A DNA stretch of 60,000 nucleotides, taken from the NCBI GenBank assembly GCA_950295325.1, contig OX485803.1, positions 16,308,001-16,368,000 of the forward strand. Direction: 5' to 3'. Below the pieces are notes generated by a model. That model did not search any database and was not told the origin of the DNA. It was given only the letters and a program-made list of their open reading frames with translations. The position numbers and the translations under genes are program-made. Position 1 is the first letter of the stretch, and each line of letters starts with the position of its first letter. Source of the DNA: Polytrichum commune (taxonomy: Eukaryota > Streptophyta > Polytrichopsida > Polytrichales > Polytrichaceae). Shown piece after piece: positions 1 through 12,321 of this stretch.

Positions 1-1600
1 AGACACTTTGTAATTCATCACAATTACTAACCAGAGGAGACGATCTCCCAGTCAATTTCCAAGCCAATCTAACAGCCAACTCTGTAGATTTGGAAGTGCA
101 TTTTGTGGTAATACGCACTGCTATAAGAGATGCTTGTCTGATCTATCCTCATGCTCAAAACGCAGTTGACAGAGAATGTTAGGGTCTGATTCTTCCACTC
201 AAGTCCTTCCTTCATTTCACATCAGATTGAGCTATGGAAATCTGAACAGAAGAATGTGTAAATTCCCATTATCCACACAGACCTTGATTTAGGACAACAT
301 CCAAGGATAGATTCCCTGTTGAGTCAATGATGGCTAGGAAACCGTTGCAGATGTCATTCATAATAATTTACTTGACTTGATGGAGAACATGGGCTCAACG
401 TCGTAGGATGTGATTGAGAGCATGATCATGTTACCTGTTTGTTTGCAGGAAGCACATGATGGATTTGATTGCACTTCCTTGCCAAGTGAGATCATGTGCA
501 GGGCAGGACACACAGCTATCTGAACAGAGAATTCAAGCAGAATGAGACTCTCTGGAAGTCCCAAAATCATCCATGGCGACATTCTGGGTATATCAAAATT
601 CTATGTGCATCATCGTTCTCTTGAAAATGATAAGGCGAAAAGCTCAAATTCACATTGGTAATAATGTTTATTGAATTATTGATTTAATTATATTTATTTT
701 GGGTACAATTATTTTTATGGACATGAGGTTTGTCCAGAACTCAGAGGCCATGTTTGTATAGACACAAATATGTTTGCAAACTTATCAATCATCTTGGTAA
801 TCAATTTATTGATTGTATTGGTGGCCTTGACCATGGACATAATGTGTCGCAGTGTTTGGAGAGATCGATCTTGTAATTGTAGTCTTAGATATCAAAATCC
901 ATCTCTGTTTTATGGAGAGCTTTGACGAGGGTGGAACGCACTTCAAGACTCAAATTATCAAGAATCCATTGCTATCCAAAACTTATGAAAAGCACTAATC
1001 CTTTTGAACGTCAAATAAGTCTTTACCATCAAAAGTGAACCCTACACAACCTCTCCATTGCACCCACAGAAATGATGATATTTGGAAATATAAAAAATCA
1101 CAAAGCATGCCTATAAACACTTCATTTTGAAATAACATAGTTCCCCTCAATTTTATTTATTTATTTATTGTTAACAACTTTGATATGATAATTTTATTTG
1201 AGTTACTAACACATACATCTCAATGACTGTTTACCCCATGTTTGTTGTCCTCAATTCAGTCATTTCTTCTACACACTGAATCATGGTTAAATGACATAAG
1301 ACCAAGTCGAATGGAAAGAGGGTGTCATGAATTACCGCATTCTATATATAACATTGGAAATGATGTCAAGTGTAAATTTTAAAGGCCATGAAGGCAATGA
1401 AGGTGACACAAATCCAAAAGATTACCTTAGTCAACGTGTAACTCCAACGTTAGATACTTAGAGATAACAAGGAGCGAATTCCTTGTTATTTGCCTTCTTT
1501 GGAATTTTGGATTATATTAAGATTTTGCCCATAAGTGAGGTGGCCCTCAAAACACCCATGCCCCCTCTGAGATCCCCACCCATAAAATGAGCTCTCATGA
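1..1600. other. Gene-empty AT-rich flank
   Basis: No open frame longer than about 75 codons and no recognisable protein motif is visible. The stretch is AT-rich and looks like old non-coding repeat-derived DNA. No inverted repeat with a target duplication was found here. Confidence 0.6.
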
Positions 1601-1608
1601 TGTTTCCC

Positions 1609-1947
1609 CTCGGGGGGGGGGGGCAGTGTGTTAAAAAGTTAAGGATATAGGTGCAAACAACCACTATTTTATAGGGGGGTATTACTTTCAATTCTCTTAT
1701 TTTTTTCACATGCTATCATTATGTAAATTTCCACTTTGGGTTAATAGAAAAATGGTTTGCATTACTTATAATTCCAAATTACCTATTATTCCATACCCTA
1801 TAGTACTTTAAAGATGTCCAATGCCATTTTTGATACCCTATATTACTCTTAAGTCCATTTATAATTTTTAGCCCCCATGTTTTTAAAATACCCTATCATT
1901 TGTTCGCACGTATATTGCTACTCCAACCAATGACTACCCCCCCCGAG
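1609..1947. mobile_element. Non-autonomous DNA transposon (MITE), 8-bp TSD
   Basis: The element starts CTCGGGGGG and ends with the complement CCCCCCGAG. It is flanked by a perfect 8-bp direct repeat TGTTTCCC (1601-1608 and 1948-1955). Behind the terminal G run the two ends stay loosely inverted for some tens of bases (both contain a TATA-GTGC-AACAA segment). It is 339 bp long and has no coding potential. An 8-bp target duplication fits the hAT superfamily among plant MITEs, but the CTCGGGG terminus is not the usual CAGGG, so the superfamily is inferred. It shares its first nine bases with the element at 4989-5704. Confidence 0.75.
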
Positions 1948-1955
1948 TGTTTCCC

Positions 1956-3509
1956 AAGCCCCATATAGCATGCTATATGTATGAAATTTATTTCATGTAT
2001 ACAGTGTCTACACATGATGTACAATGCACATACATTTTATAATTTGTTATGTGCATATATGGAGTAGGATGACCTTCAACATGAGGCAAGTAGCACTTGT
2101 CCCATAACCCTGCTCAATTAACCCGTCCTGGATTCCCATAGGAGCTCGCGACAATGATGAAGGTGAAGTGTCCCTCATTCACGTTGGCCCCAGAGGATGG
2201 CATTGACTCTCATATATGAAGTGAATATATACATCACAACAACAATTGTCAATGAAATATAACAATCATGGGTTTGATTTTAGAATTTGTGTTTTTTTGT
2301 GCAGGTTCGGGTTATTGCTTGATTCAAAAATTATGTGGCTAGAGTAGCATATGAGGAAGGTTTAGTGGATACACTATTCAATACCCCATGCCTATGTTTA
2401 TGTATGAGGAAGTGCAAATACTTTAGAGCACGTATGGGGATGATTGGGTTGTTAGACATTTGGGTGTGAAAGCATTGCATATGCAAATACCTGAAATGTC
2501 ATCTCTAGAAGTTAATGTTTTGTTTGTCCCACGCCTAAATCATTGCCTATTGGACCTTTGCGGAGGACTATTACATTGGGCTCCCTATAAAAGTAAATTG
2601 AGTGTAGAATCAAAATGCCGAGTTTCTAGTACATTAACTAGCAATGAAGAAACTCATGATATTAGGGGGTTTAACGTTGTTTGTGGAACATAGCATTATT
2701 CAGTTGTGGAGTTGTGTTCATGAGCCCAACAATAGATTTGAGAATAAAGACTCTGGATGCCGGAATCCCAGTGTTTTAGATTGAATTGAAGTTAGGGCAG
2801 TTGAGAACAACTCATTAGTTGAGTAATGTTGTGAATGTTACGGATCCACCATACCTATACCTAGGGATAATTCTTTCACGTATCGGAGTAGACCTTACTC
2901 TATCTGGGTTGGAACATATCTCAATTTGGGTATTGGGTTATTTGCCAACAAATATCATGGGGACATCATTGTGCCATATGGAGAAATTTTGGATTTGTTT
3001 TTGTATTTTGGTCCTCTTGCTCATACACTCTAACCTCCCTAACATCACGCCTATGGCAACCAAAGTGCACATGATATGAAAGATGTTAGGATTGTTAGCA
3101 TGGATGTGTGATAATAGAGGATATTGTAGCATGTGACGTTATGGAATAACACAAAATCAACATTGCAAGGAGTGACGATAATGACAACGTGATGCGTGCA
3201 AGTGTGTGGCTTGAATTCTTTGACGAATTATTGTAATGTCAATATCCATGATATATATGAGAGGCAAAATGTGACAACAAGGAGGAAGATTTGAACTAAG
3301 CACATCCGTTCTCTAGGGTTTCATGATATAAGAGGAGTGACATTACGGAGGGTGATATTACAGAGGTTAGGGTGTATCAAGATTGACATACACTTTCGAA
3401 GTTATTCCAGAGATTCTTGTTTACATATTTGAATACAATCATCCAAATGTCCACACCTCTTCAGGTAACGTGCATAATGTTCTCTTTGGAGATAGTGAAC
3501 CAAATGTGC
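1956..3509. other. Intergenic, no gene seen
   Basis: Only short, non-conserved frames (77-86 codons) occur on the plus strand, for example around 2460-3079. They lack recognisable motifs. I see no reliable gene here. Confidence 0.5.
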
Positions 3510-3512
3510 ATA

Positions 3513-3711
3513 CACTAGTAGAAAACATTGCGAAAAAGAACCGTAGTTGTTTTCCCATGGCGATTCTTTTGACCAGCTTGCTTTGTAGTCGCTAAATGAC
3601 TGCAAAAATTGTTTTTTTGGTTTATCAACTAAAATTTTAGATTTTTTGGGGCGTGTAATACACCATTGAAAATATGACTGCGGTTATTTTTTGCAATGTT
3701 TTCTACTAGTG
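3513..3711. mobile_element. CACTA-type MITE
   Basis: The 199-bp element begins CACTAGTAGAAAACATTGC and ends with its exact 19-bp inverse complement, finishing in TAGTG. The flanking trinucleotide is ATA on both sides (3510-3512 and 3712-3714). The CACTA/TAGTG terminus with a 3-bp duplication is diagnostic of the CACTA (CMC/EnSpm) superfamily. It has no coding capacity, so it would depend on a transposase encoded elsewhere. Confidence 0.85.
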
Positions 3712-3788
3712 ATAGGACCATTATGAGTTTTCATTGAGAACTCAGATAGAACCAAATGTTGAATGGGTTGACTGTCATGACGTTCTTT

Positions 3789-4278
3789 CACGGGTAGATC
3801 ACTCTAAGGCATTTTTGTGCACTACGTGCGGCTGGGGGTTTTTTTGTTTTGGGGCTATTTACCTTCAAGGGCTGAATTAAAGCCTCCCTATAATTACTTA
3901 AATTTCAAAAATGGCCCATTTGTTTGCACCCTTTCATTACTTATATTGTCCAAGTCACTACAATTTTTTGTACTCTATATTCTTTTTAAGTAATAAAAGC
4001 TAATCTACTTCCTAACGCAATTGACGAGTGTTGAACCCATTTACATACCATACTAAACATACCTTCTAGGATCCTTATCTTCAGCCCCTATATTAATTTT
4101 ACAAAAAGATAATGGCCCACGTTTTATGTCCATCTAACTTTCTTATAATGGGATTGTCTACATTTAATGGCCCCTTCATTATTTGGAATTCCTTTATAAT
4201 TTTTATTTCAAATGATTTTAATCCTCTCTATATTATGCCGCACGTCGTTTTTAAAATGCACTAAGTGATCTACCCGTG
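3789..4278. mobile_element. Non-autonomous DNA transposon, 8-bp TSD CGTTCTTT
   Basis: The terminal inverted repeats start CACGGGTAGATCACT and stay similar for about 40 bp, both reaching a GTGCGGC motif. The 8-bp direct repeat CGTTCTTT is intact on both sides (3781-3788 and 4279-4286). The element is 490 bp, AT-rich and non-coding. The 8-bp duplication suggests hAT-type transposition; its termini differ from those of the CTCGGGG elements nearby, so it is a separate family. Confidence 0.8.
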
Positions 4279-4988
4279 CGTTCTTTAAGGTTATATGATT
4301 TACATTAGTTATTGAATTTGGTTGGAATATGTTATTTGTTGGGCATGATGATATTGTGGACTCTCCAAGCACATCAATTTCAAGTGATCAGTCCATGTCG
4401 ACATCTACAAACACTTGGCTGCTCCCATAGCTTAGGTGCTTGCCCTACATGTAAAATGAAGTTCATTTCGTACAATAGTTCAATTGAAAGTGACAATTCA
4501 TTAATGGTATATTTGGTATGTTTGTGTAGGTAATGTCCAATATGGGGGCTCCAATGCATTCCCCATCTTTGGATGATGTTAGCAATTCATTTACCAATGC
4601 ATTTGATGATTTTTCCTCTACCCAAACATTCATAACTGCGTTTTGGAGTTCCATCTATGTAGGAAGAGGTCATTCCACCCACATTGCAATATTGTCTTGT
4701 GCATCATATATGTGATTCAGGTTAACAAGAGCATGCAATCTCACTATATGAAAGGTATGCGCTTAGCCATTTCAACTCATATTTATGTTGTTGATGATAT
4801 ACAAACAACACATTGTATAAGTATTATTGGGATATCCAAAGTAATGGGTCTAGTCTTGGATGATGTAGTGCCGGCCAATGCAGAATGTTCATCGCCAAAG
4901 ACACGAGAGGGTGCATGGTGTATTAAAAACAAGGTGGGCTTTTTATTATGAAGTGATTCATATTTGCATGTGTGACAAGTGTTTGTAT

Positions 4989-5704
4989 CTCGGGGGGTGC
5001 ACCTTTCATTAAAACCTAGAATCACGTGCGTTCACTGCATACTCTAAAAACCCCCTATATACAAGTTATTTTTTGTGAAATGAAGTAATACACATACAAT
5101 TGGAACAATAAATATACAAGTGACAATATGTATACACAAAAAAACATCCATTCATATATAGTCATTAACATAAGTATACAAATATAATTTTGAACAATAA
5201 TCAACCCTTATAATATGTATAACAAAATATCCTAGCTTTCATCAGCAAAATCGTTGAACACTTTTTCATCTCCCGGATGTAACTCATAAACATTTGATTC
5301 ACCAATATATGTCATTATAGCCAATGCAATTATTGTCTCTAAGTCTACCATCAAATGATCAGTAAGATCATATGTCCACTTGTTGTTAGCCCCTTTTTGA
5401 TACCAACATAAACCAATCTCCACATTTGATGGACGGTCCATCAAGTCAATTGGATCCCTATACTCCACCCAACGATTACAAAACTTCCTCCGCATCCAAT
5501 ATGAAAACTTATGATATGTAGTATAGTAACAATACCATACAAGTACAATTATTGTATACTTTTTAAAGGCCTTCCATATATGAACGTAACTATAAATTAT
5601 AACATGTATACCATATGTATACGTAATACGGCAAGGTCCAAATCAATACCCCTCTTGTGCACTCACGTATACTCGTACATGTTTAGTACAGTGCACCCCC
5701 CGAG
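4989..5704. mobile_element. Non-autonomous DNA transposon, TSD GTTTGTAT
   Basis: A perfect 14-bp terminal inverted repeat CTCGGGGGGTGCAC bounds 716 bp. An exact 8-bp duplication GTTTGTAT flanks it (4981-4988 and 5705-5712). Subterminal ACGTG motifs occur at both ends. Diverged ends of the same family recur at about 32397-32461 and 32611-32675. The interior carries a minus-strand open frame (5232-5495), described separately. The superfamily is inferred from TSD length only. Confidence 0.82.
5232..5495 (-). CDS. Small open frame inside a MITE, unknown
   Basis: This 87-codon frame starts at an ATG within the TIR element at 4989-5704. The product is hydrophilic and acidic at its C-terminus, with a Trp/Tyr/Arg-containing start (RRKFCNRWVEYRD). 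I do not recognise it. It could be a remnant of the parent element's protein, a captured exon or a chance frame. It has no membrane segment or cysteine cluster. Confidence 0.2.
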   Translation of the reverse strand: MRRKFCNRWVEYRDPIDLMDRPSNVEIGLCWYQKGANNKWTYDLTDHLMVDLETIIALAIMTYIGESNVYELHPGDEKVFNDFADES

Positions 5705-5712
5705 GTTTGTAT

Positions 5713-7017
5713 TATGAACAAAACGAGTATTCCTTCATTGTCCTAAGTGTGGCATGTCCAGATGCCATGACAGTATGATTGAGAAATGCATACCATGTAA
5801 GGTAAGTTATTATTTGAAGTTTATTTCTAAAATAACTTCTAATTTTTGAGGTTTTCCAATGCAAGTTGTATAGATCACGTAGAGTGTAACTTTTGTAGGT
5901 AGATGTTTATTTTGAGTTTCTATGTGTGTTGCATAACTTAATTGTCTCTTCCTCTTTTGCCCCGATTACAAGCTTGGTTTGCTAATCCTTGATTATCTAG
6001 GCTCCTGCGATTGCATACCACCAACCGATCATTAGCAGGTATCATGAGAGGATTGTGTTGACGAGTTGGTGTGAAAAATCACTAAAGATGAATGGCCATA
6101 TTTGGAACATGATCCTAGGCATGTCCAAGTGGGGTTTTCGTCTGATGGTGTAAATCCATTTGGGCCTCAATGAAGTAATCACTCTACCGGGGGGACCTGG
6201 ACACATGTCACGATTAACCTTGTTTGGTCACCAGTCTTAAGTCCTCTAATCCTTTGCATGCATTTGATAAGAAACAACCTTTTTCCCCAGCCTTGATTGT
6301 TTTTTAAGGATTTTGTAAAACCAATAATTGGTCAAAAAATGACAAACATTGCACAAGAATAGAAAAGGAAATGGGAATAATAACACATAACAAAAAATGT
6401 GCACATAACATATTCATTCCAAGCCATCGACAGCTGCATCATGAAGTCCTGCTCTTATCTTTTCCTTTCTTTCTAAACTACCATACTCATAAGAGGTTAT
6501 GTGGAGGTCAGAGGACCACTCTACGAACTTGTTGAAATAAACTACAATATCTTGCCGATTCATAGCTCTTTACATATATGGGTATATGCGCGGGTACCAA
6601 GTGCACAAAGGGACTTAAAGAGACTTTCAAGATAGTTTCCTTGATGTCCAAGTACATTCAAACTGTAAAACAATGTTGAGATAATTTTAGAAAATGAATT
6701 TTTGTGTCTTTACATTGTAGACAACCAGATTTGGCCAAGCAATAAGCTTTAAGTACTAAAACATCGAGCAAACATCTGTGACCTCATGGTGCTTTTGTCC
6801 ATGTATAAACATAAGGTATGTGGCTCTGTTGTGGGCACTTCTAACTACACACACAATTTCATCACTGTATCGAATTGGGACTCGTCTCATGCGGTTCGCA
6901 ATACCAAATCACGTAAATTATCATTTTTAAGTTTCAGAAGATTATTTCTCTTTAAATGATCATGTATCTGCTCCATTTGTTTCAATTATTGAGCTTAGAA
7001 TGATGTCTACATTAAAA
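5713..7017. other. Intergenic, no gene seen
   Basis: There is no long open frame and no clear repeat boundary. The composition is AT-rich like the flanks. Confidence 0.5.
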
Positions 7018-7151
7018 GCACATCACCCAATCTCATCGTCACACATGTCTTTCCGGTGCCCTTTCTTAACTACAAACCTTGCTATGTTACACTCAGGACT
7101 TCATGGATGTCCAATTACTTAAGTTGAACACATAAGGCCCACATACCTTAG
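7018..7151 (+). repeat. Direct repeat copy 1 (partner 7694-7830)
   Basis: This block is similar to 7694-7830 in the same orientation. Both begin GCACATC(A/G)CCCAATCTCATC, share an ACACATGTCTTT segment and end with ACATACCTTAG. They are diverged and differ by small indels, so this is an old local duplication or two copies of one dispersed repeat. Confidence 0.6.
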
Positions 7152-7693
7152 TCAAAAAGTCGTAAGGTGGAGACTCATTCTGTCAATCATGTCGTGAGGA
7201 GACGAGCTCAACTTGGATTCTCTTGGACTCTGTGAAGGTCTCGCTGTCCAATTCCACAAATACTACTTTACACATCTAGGATACACAAACAGATGAAATT
7301 GTCTGACCTAGCTTCTGGCCGAAGTCGTGGAGACAAGTCTGCTTAACCGCGCTAGTTTGCTACTCATCGATTCAAGCCTCAAATGTTGTAATTGGTCGCA
7401 CATGATGAGGAGAAAATTTATCACGAGATCAGAAGCTCGTTCACTGCATCGAGGTGTGTGTGTGTGTGGCCTTTTTTGTGGGCACTTCCTGCACCTCTGC
7501 AGACACATTTGACTCAGATGCATCACAAAGATCGGCAGTTCAAGTTTCGTGAACTGCGATCATTGGAGTTGAGATGCGACGATTACAAGAGGCCACAGTG
7601 AAAACTTGTGTTCTCTATGTGTGAGCTCATAGGCCCTCGTTCCCAATCGTGATGATGTTCATTATCAAACGTCGAACTATGTATATATCTTGA

Positions 7694-7830
7694 GCACATC
7701 GCCCAATCTCATCATGACACATGTCTTTTTGGTGTCCATTTCTCATTGCAAGCCTTGCCATATACATGTACCACCCAAATATAGGCGTCCCGTTGAAGAA
7801 GAGCGACCACATAAGGGCCACATACCTTAG
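7694..7830 (+). repeat. Direct repeat copy 2 (partner 7018-7151)
   Basis: This is the second copy of the diverged direct repeat. The minus strand here is open for 64 codons (7627-7821), but no conserved motif is seen, so that frame is not called as a gene. Confidence 0.6.
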
Positions 7831-8112
7831 TATATAGTTTCCGACAGGAATGTTTCAACCACATCCAGACGCTCCGTGAGAGTGACAAATGTGTATAAGA
7901 AGACTTCTCTGCTGCGTAATCATGTTATAATCTGCAAGGTGGGTAGCAGCATTAGCAATAGCTGCTGGTTGGAAAATTGAAAGCTTCTTGTGTGTGTCAG
8001 TATAGCGTTGGTGTGAAGAGCTCAGAATATTGCAGATGGTACTTATGATTTCTGCCAAGCAGGAAGCAAACTAGTTCGAATTTATTGAAGTTTCTCATTG
8101 AATTCGTGTCTG

Positions 8113-8114
<2 letters not shown>

Positions 8115-8143
<29 letters not shown>
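8115..8143. repeat. (TG)n microsatellite
   Basis: About fourteen uninterrupted TG dinucleotides lie just upstream of the small open frame at 8161. Confidence 0.9.
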
Positions 8144-8160
8144 CAGAGTGGAACATAAAG

Positions 8161-8403
8161 ATGAAGTTGTTGATCTGCTTTGGCCCTTTGTTCAAGAGGA
8201 GTGAAGACAAAAAGAGACTCCAGCAGACACGAGCACTCTATGCCATCAGCTTCAAGTCGAAGGCCGCCCATGTCGGAGATGGGGTCGAGGAAGATGCAGC
8301 AGCAGATGAGAGTATTCGCAAGAAACACGCGGTTCGCAAGAAGTCGGGAAGCCTGGATCCTGCCATAGTCATGCAGCTGGAGTCGCAATTAGGAGACGCT
8401 TAA
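8161..8403 (+). CDS. Hypothetical small protein or exon fragment
   Basis: The frame runs 80 codons from an ATG just after the TG microsatellite. Base composition is more balanced than its surroundings. The product is basic and charged, with KKR/RKK clusters, an acidic EEDAAADES stretch near residue 45-52 and a C-terminus SLDPAIVMQLESQLGDA that looks like real coding sequence. No domain is recognised. It may be a terminal exon of a decayed gene; no splice partner was identified. Confidence 0.3.
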   Translation: MKLLICFGPLFKRSEDKKRLQQTRALYAISFKSKAAHVGDGVEEDAAADESIRKKHAVRKKSGSLDPAIVMQLESQLGDA

Positions 8404-9219
8404 TTGATGGGGGTGGGGTTATTGTTGCTATCTATCTTAACGTTCTTCAGCCACGCTAATTAAGTGTTGGGTTTCTATTCCTAGTAAAACAGGGTTCCTC
8501 CCTCGTTGCGGACGGCAGATTCGGATCAATTGTTGCCTAGCATCTACCCTTGCTGATTCTAGCATCTACCAACAGTTACCTAACCTTATTCTCTGGGAAG
8601 CAAACATGGTGATCTCGCTGGAGAATGTTGTGATCACCAACGATTCATATGGAGGTTGTCTTTGTGGCACCCTTGCCATTCAACCCTTCCAAAATGTATG
8701 ATAGGAGGTTTGTCCCCATTGTTCTAAACACAAGTAGGACATGCGTGTGACTAATTTCACATGTTCACTAGCGTCTTGAAAGTTATTGTGTCTTCCACAT
8801 ATGCAAAATTTGGCATCACCAAGTAGGTGTATATGTATATAGAACCGTTGCCACCACCACCACGAGCTCTGTTGTATATAGGTATGCGTGTGTGTGAGAA
8901 TGAAACTCTAGGTGGTAAGGACCTTTGGTGATTTCAAGTAGGTAGTAATGTTTCAATGCGTCCCCAAGTAAGTTAGTTATGACTTCTCCACATGTCAAGT
9001 TTTTTGGGCTCGCATTTGTTTGTGTCATGTGAATTGCAATCTGACATTGTTTTTAACTCGACAGTCTAGCACTTCAATATGCTTTGAAGGCACTTGACAA
9101 AGTGGTCATACGATACCTTGAACTAAAGTTGCACATATGGCATAGAATTAGGGTTTGTCTACTTACAGACACATTTCTTTGTGGATTAGCGCCAAAACAA
9201 TCCAAAATATAAATCGATC

Positions 9220-9758
9220 TGTCACGTGAGGTGACATCGGGGGCTAAGTCACGTCAATTTAGGAGTAAATGGACTCCACTAGGAGTCCATGTGTGTTGGG
9301 ATGAGTAACGGACTCCATTGGGAGTCCTAGTTAGTTGTTCATCCACTCCATGGATAAACTCCACATAGGATTGGGGTTGTATGGAGAGGAAGGCCTCTTG
9401 ACTTGCCATTGTTGTCAAGTCAAGTCTTGTGAGTGTGTTTTGAGAGAGAGAGAGTTTGTTGTTGCTTTCTCATGGCTATGGTGTAGTAGATTATGAGTAA
9501 AGCCTTTGCATTCTTTCTCCACCACTTGCACTCTTGGATTCTCCCTTCGTGGAGTGAGAGATAACTTGACTCTTGTGTGTGAATTTTAGAGTTTCTTAAG
9601 CTTTGTAAGGAGACATTTTAGTTTCTTAAGCTTGGAGAGAGAAACCCTCATCTTGAAGAGGTGGTTGTTTAGCATTTTAGTTTGCTATTTTATTTTGCTA
9701 ATTGATGTTGACGCCGACACTCGATCTGTTGTGTTTAATGATCTTAGTTTACACGACA
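9220..9758. mobile_element. Solo-LTR-like element with GATC duplication
   Basis: The unit begins TGTCACG and ends ACGACA (TG...CA with TGTC/GACA inversion). It is flanked by GATC on both sides (9216-9219 and 9759-9762). It contains two related short palindromes, GGACTCCACTAGGAGTCC and GGACTCCATTGGGAGTCC, and a GA microsatellite. A length of 539 bp without coding sequence fits a solo LTR left by LTR-LTR recombination. A TSD of only 4 bp is on the short side, so a non-LTR origin is possible. Confidence 0.5.
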
Positions 9759-9762
9759 GATC

Positions 9763-11312
9763 AACTCATGCTCATTGAAGCTCATGATCATCCCTCTTTC
9801 AGTTTTAAAATAGTTGAAATTGCAAGAATAGTGATTGTGTAAGAGCACCCCCACTTTTGCTTCCATGTCACCCTTCAACACTACTTTGGAAGGAGTGCAG
9901 GCACACCGACCATCACCACATCTCCCTCTAAACTAGTCAAACTTAAATTTAGAGGGACCACAACAAATGTTGATATTTGAATATAGAGGACCTCTACCTT
10001 GGTCAAACTTCTTTCCATCCTAGAATTAGTCCTCTCTTCGTAATACTTCACGTGTTGTAATGATCTTGACACGGTTGCCTTATTGATTTCAACACACATG
10101 CATTATCCACTTACACATTACGGGATTATAATATTACATATATAAATTGGCATTTGTTATTGTTGCAGTGGTGGTGCCTCTACCACTATAATTTAAGGGT
10201 CCCTCCACCTAGTACTCCACAAGCTCCTCCACTGCCACTTTGGAGGATTTCGAGATGCCTTTATGCATCATACACGACATTCAAGTTACTCGTAGGTCCC
10301 CAATAGCATTTGAAATGTGCATTTCATTCAAACGAACTAAGTCAATACTGAGAAGCATGAGAGCCACATGTGATATGTACATATGTGTGAGCACAATAGA
10401 GTTATCCTTTCACTCAATGAGACTTTCGTCAGGAGGTAGTCCCCTATGATTTTCCATTGGTTATTTTGCATGCATTATGAATAATTTATTTCCACTTGTG
10501 ATGCATGCTCAAAGGTAGTGTTTGCATTTGAATAAAGAGCATCCTATTTGGGTAAACCGAGGGCCAGACTGAATTTAGCACTTCTTGACCAATATTCAGG
10601 AAGATTTTTGGGCATAATCGGTTGTGATCTTTAGGTTTTCCTTTATTAATCTGAGGTATGTTCCATAAATTTCTCTAAATTATCAATAGATTTCCGAAAG
10701 TCTTGAACTTCAACTGCTTATTCTCAAACTCCACCAATTCATGCATAACTAAGCAGTTGGTTCTCCCCATTGATTGTCCTTGACATGCCAAACATGAGTT
10801 TGACCCTCAATGCATTGATTAAAGATGTTCTTTGTTCAAACCTCTGCACTACCCCCAAACATGAACTCAAAACTTACCAAACATGGAACATATTGTATGC
10901 GAAACAACCGATTCCTGACCAAAAGTCATGTTGAGTTTGGAGGCTCTCTTATCTCATGAGCCCATGCAGAAACTTGCTTGTAAAAATGAGATGAACAATA
11001 TCCACGTTATGTTTATGGATATTTTTTTAGAAGCATAGATCATTTGTGGTGCCATAAATGATGTGACGTTTATTGACTCCATTAATATTGCGTCGCAATG
11101 GATCTTCTTCACATATTTATCCAATACCAATTTGCTGGTAAGTTAAGTAGGCACAGGTCTTCATTACACATTAGGTGTCCACATATTTGTGTTTTTGAGT
11201 CCTTTGTAAAAGGCTGGTATCACATGTAACCGAAGGGAGACCTGCCTAAATCCAACATAACAATGATCTAGACATCTATATTTGAGTGGTATGTAGTTAG
11301 ATGTCACGGATC
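9763..11312. other. Intergenic, no gene seen
   Basis: Only short frames (about 70 codons) occur, and no motif is recognisable. I found no bounded transposon here. Confidence 0.5.
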
Positions 11313-11315
11313 TAA

Positions 11316-11560
11316 GGGCATCCCCAGGAGAGATAGAAAGCAACCCGCCAAAAATAATATATTATATGATGTTTAGGGTGTTTGGGGAGCCCTCCATCTT
11401 GGGCGGGGCAGCTCATCTTGAGTCAGAGCCCACCAAAGTCTAAATTATGCCGGACCGGACATTGGCGGGGCTCAATTTATGCTGGTACCGCCACCTAAGA
11501 ACCCGGGATGCCCCATTTTTGGCGTTGGCATGCCCCATGGCGAGGCTGCTGGGGACGCTC
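11316..11560. mobile_element. Tourist-like (PIF/Harbinger) MITE
   Basis: The terminal inverted repeats are GGGCATCCCCAGGAG and, in complement, GAGCGTCCCCAGCAG (12 of 15 matching). They are flanked by the trinucleotide TAA on both sides (11313-11315 and 11561-11563). The GGGCATC-type terminus with a TAA/TTA target is the signature of Tourist MITEs mobilised by PIF/Harbinger transposases. The element is 245 bp, GC-richer than its flanks and non-coding. Confidence 0.85.
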
Positions 11561-11563
11561 TAA

Positions 11564-12321
11564 GAGCTAGTGAAAAACATATATCTTTTAAAGTGATTGA
11601 ATTACATGCTCAAATTATGCTAAGTATTTTAAGTTGAGTGGTCAGCAAGCTTGGGAGGGAGTATATGACCACTTAATGAACACAAGAATCTTCACTTGGA
11701 TAATGAATAAGATATTCATACAAGCTCTGAAAATCATGAGATAAATGACCATGGGCATGATTTGGACATGCTAATCATCTTGTAGTAATTAACACTATAT
11801 TCGTTAAATTGAGACTTTCTCTAGTCTCAAATTAATATATGGATCAAACAACATTCCGTGTTCCGAAACTATATTGCGAACAATCTCAAATATATTATAT
11901 GTTCTAATATCCCAAATCTATGGGGTGTGGACATAAGCACATATGGTAGAGCACTCAACACCAACTTCATCAACAAAAACACTTTGGGTAGAGCACTCCA
12001 AACTAGTTTCACCCAAAAAACATATAAAATGATTTCTATTATTAGCATGGTCAATAAAATATAGACATTGCAACATACAAAGTACATGCAATAAATGCAT
12101 TTTTCTTCAATGGAAAATTTAGTCCCAAACTTAATAAAAAAATGAACTTCACAACTGTATTGAAATATAGTAAATGGATATTCATCCAACCCCAAACAAT
12201 ATAGCATTCGCAAGTTCTACCCAAACTTTGCCCCAAGTTTGAGGAGCACACATATGAGTAATATATATTCGTCGAATTACATATTACACTATAATCATGC
12301 TAACACAATCCTACCAACTTC
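11564..12321. other. Intergenic, 3' flank of the DUF7869-like gene
   Basis: This is AT-rich sequence. A motif TCTCAAATTAATATATGGA near 11826-11844 recurs in the same orientation near 40397-40415. An imperfect internal direct repeat GGTAGAGCACTC lies around 11945-11990. Frames on the minus strand here (up to 114 codons) have no recognised motif. Confidence 0.4.
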
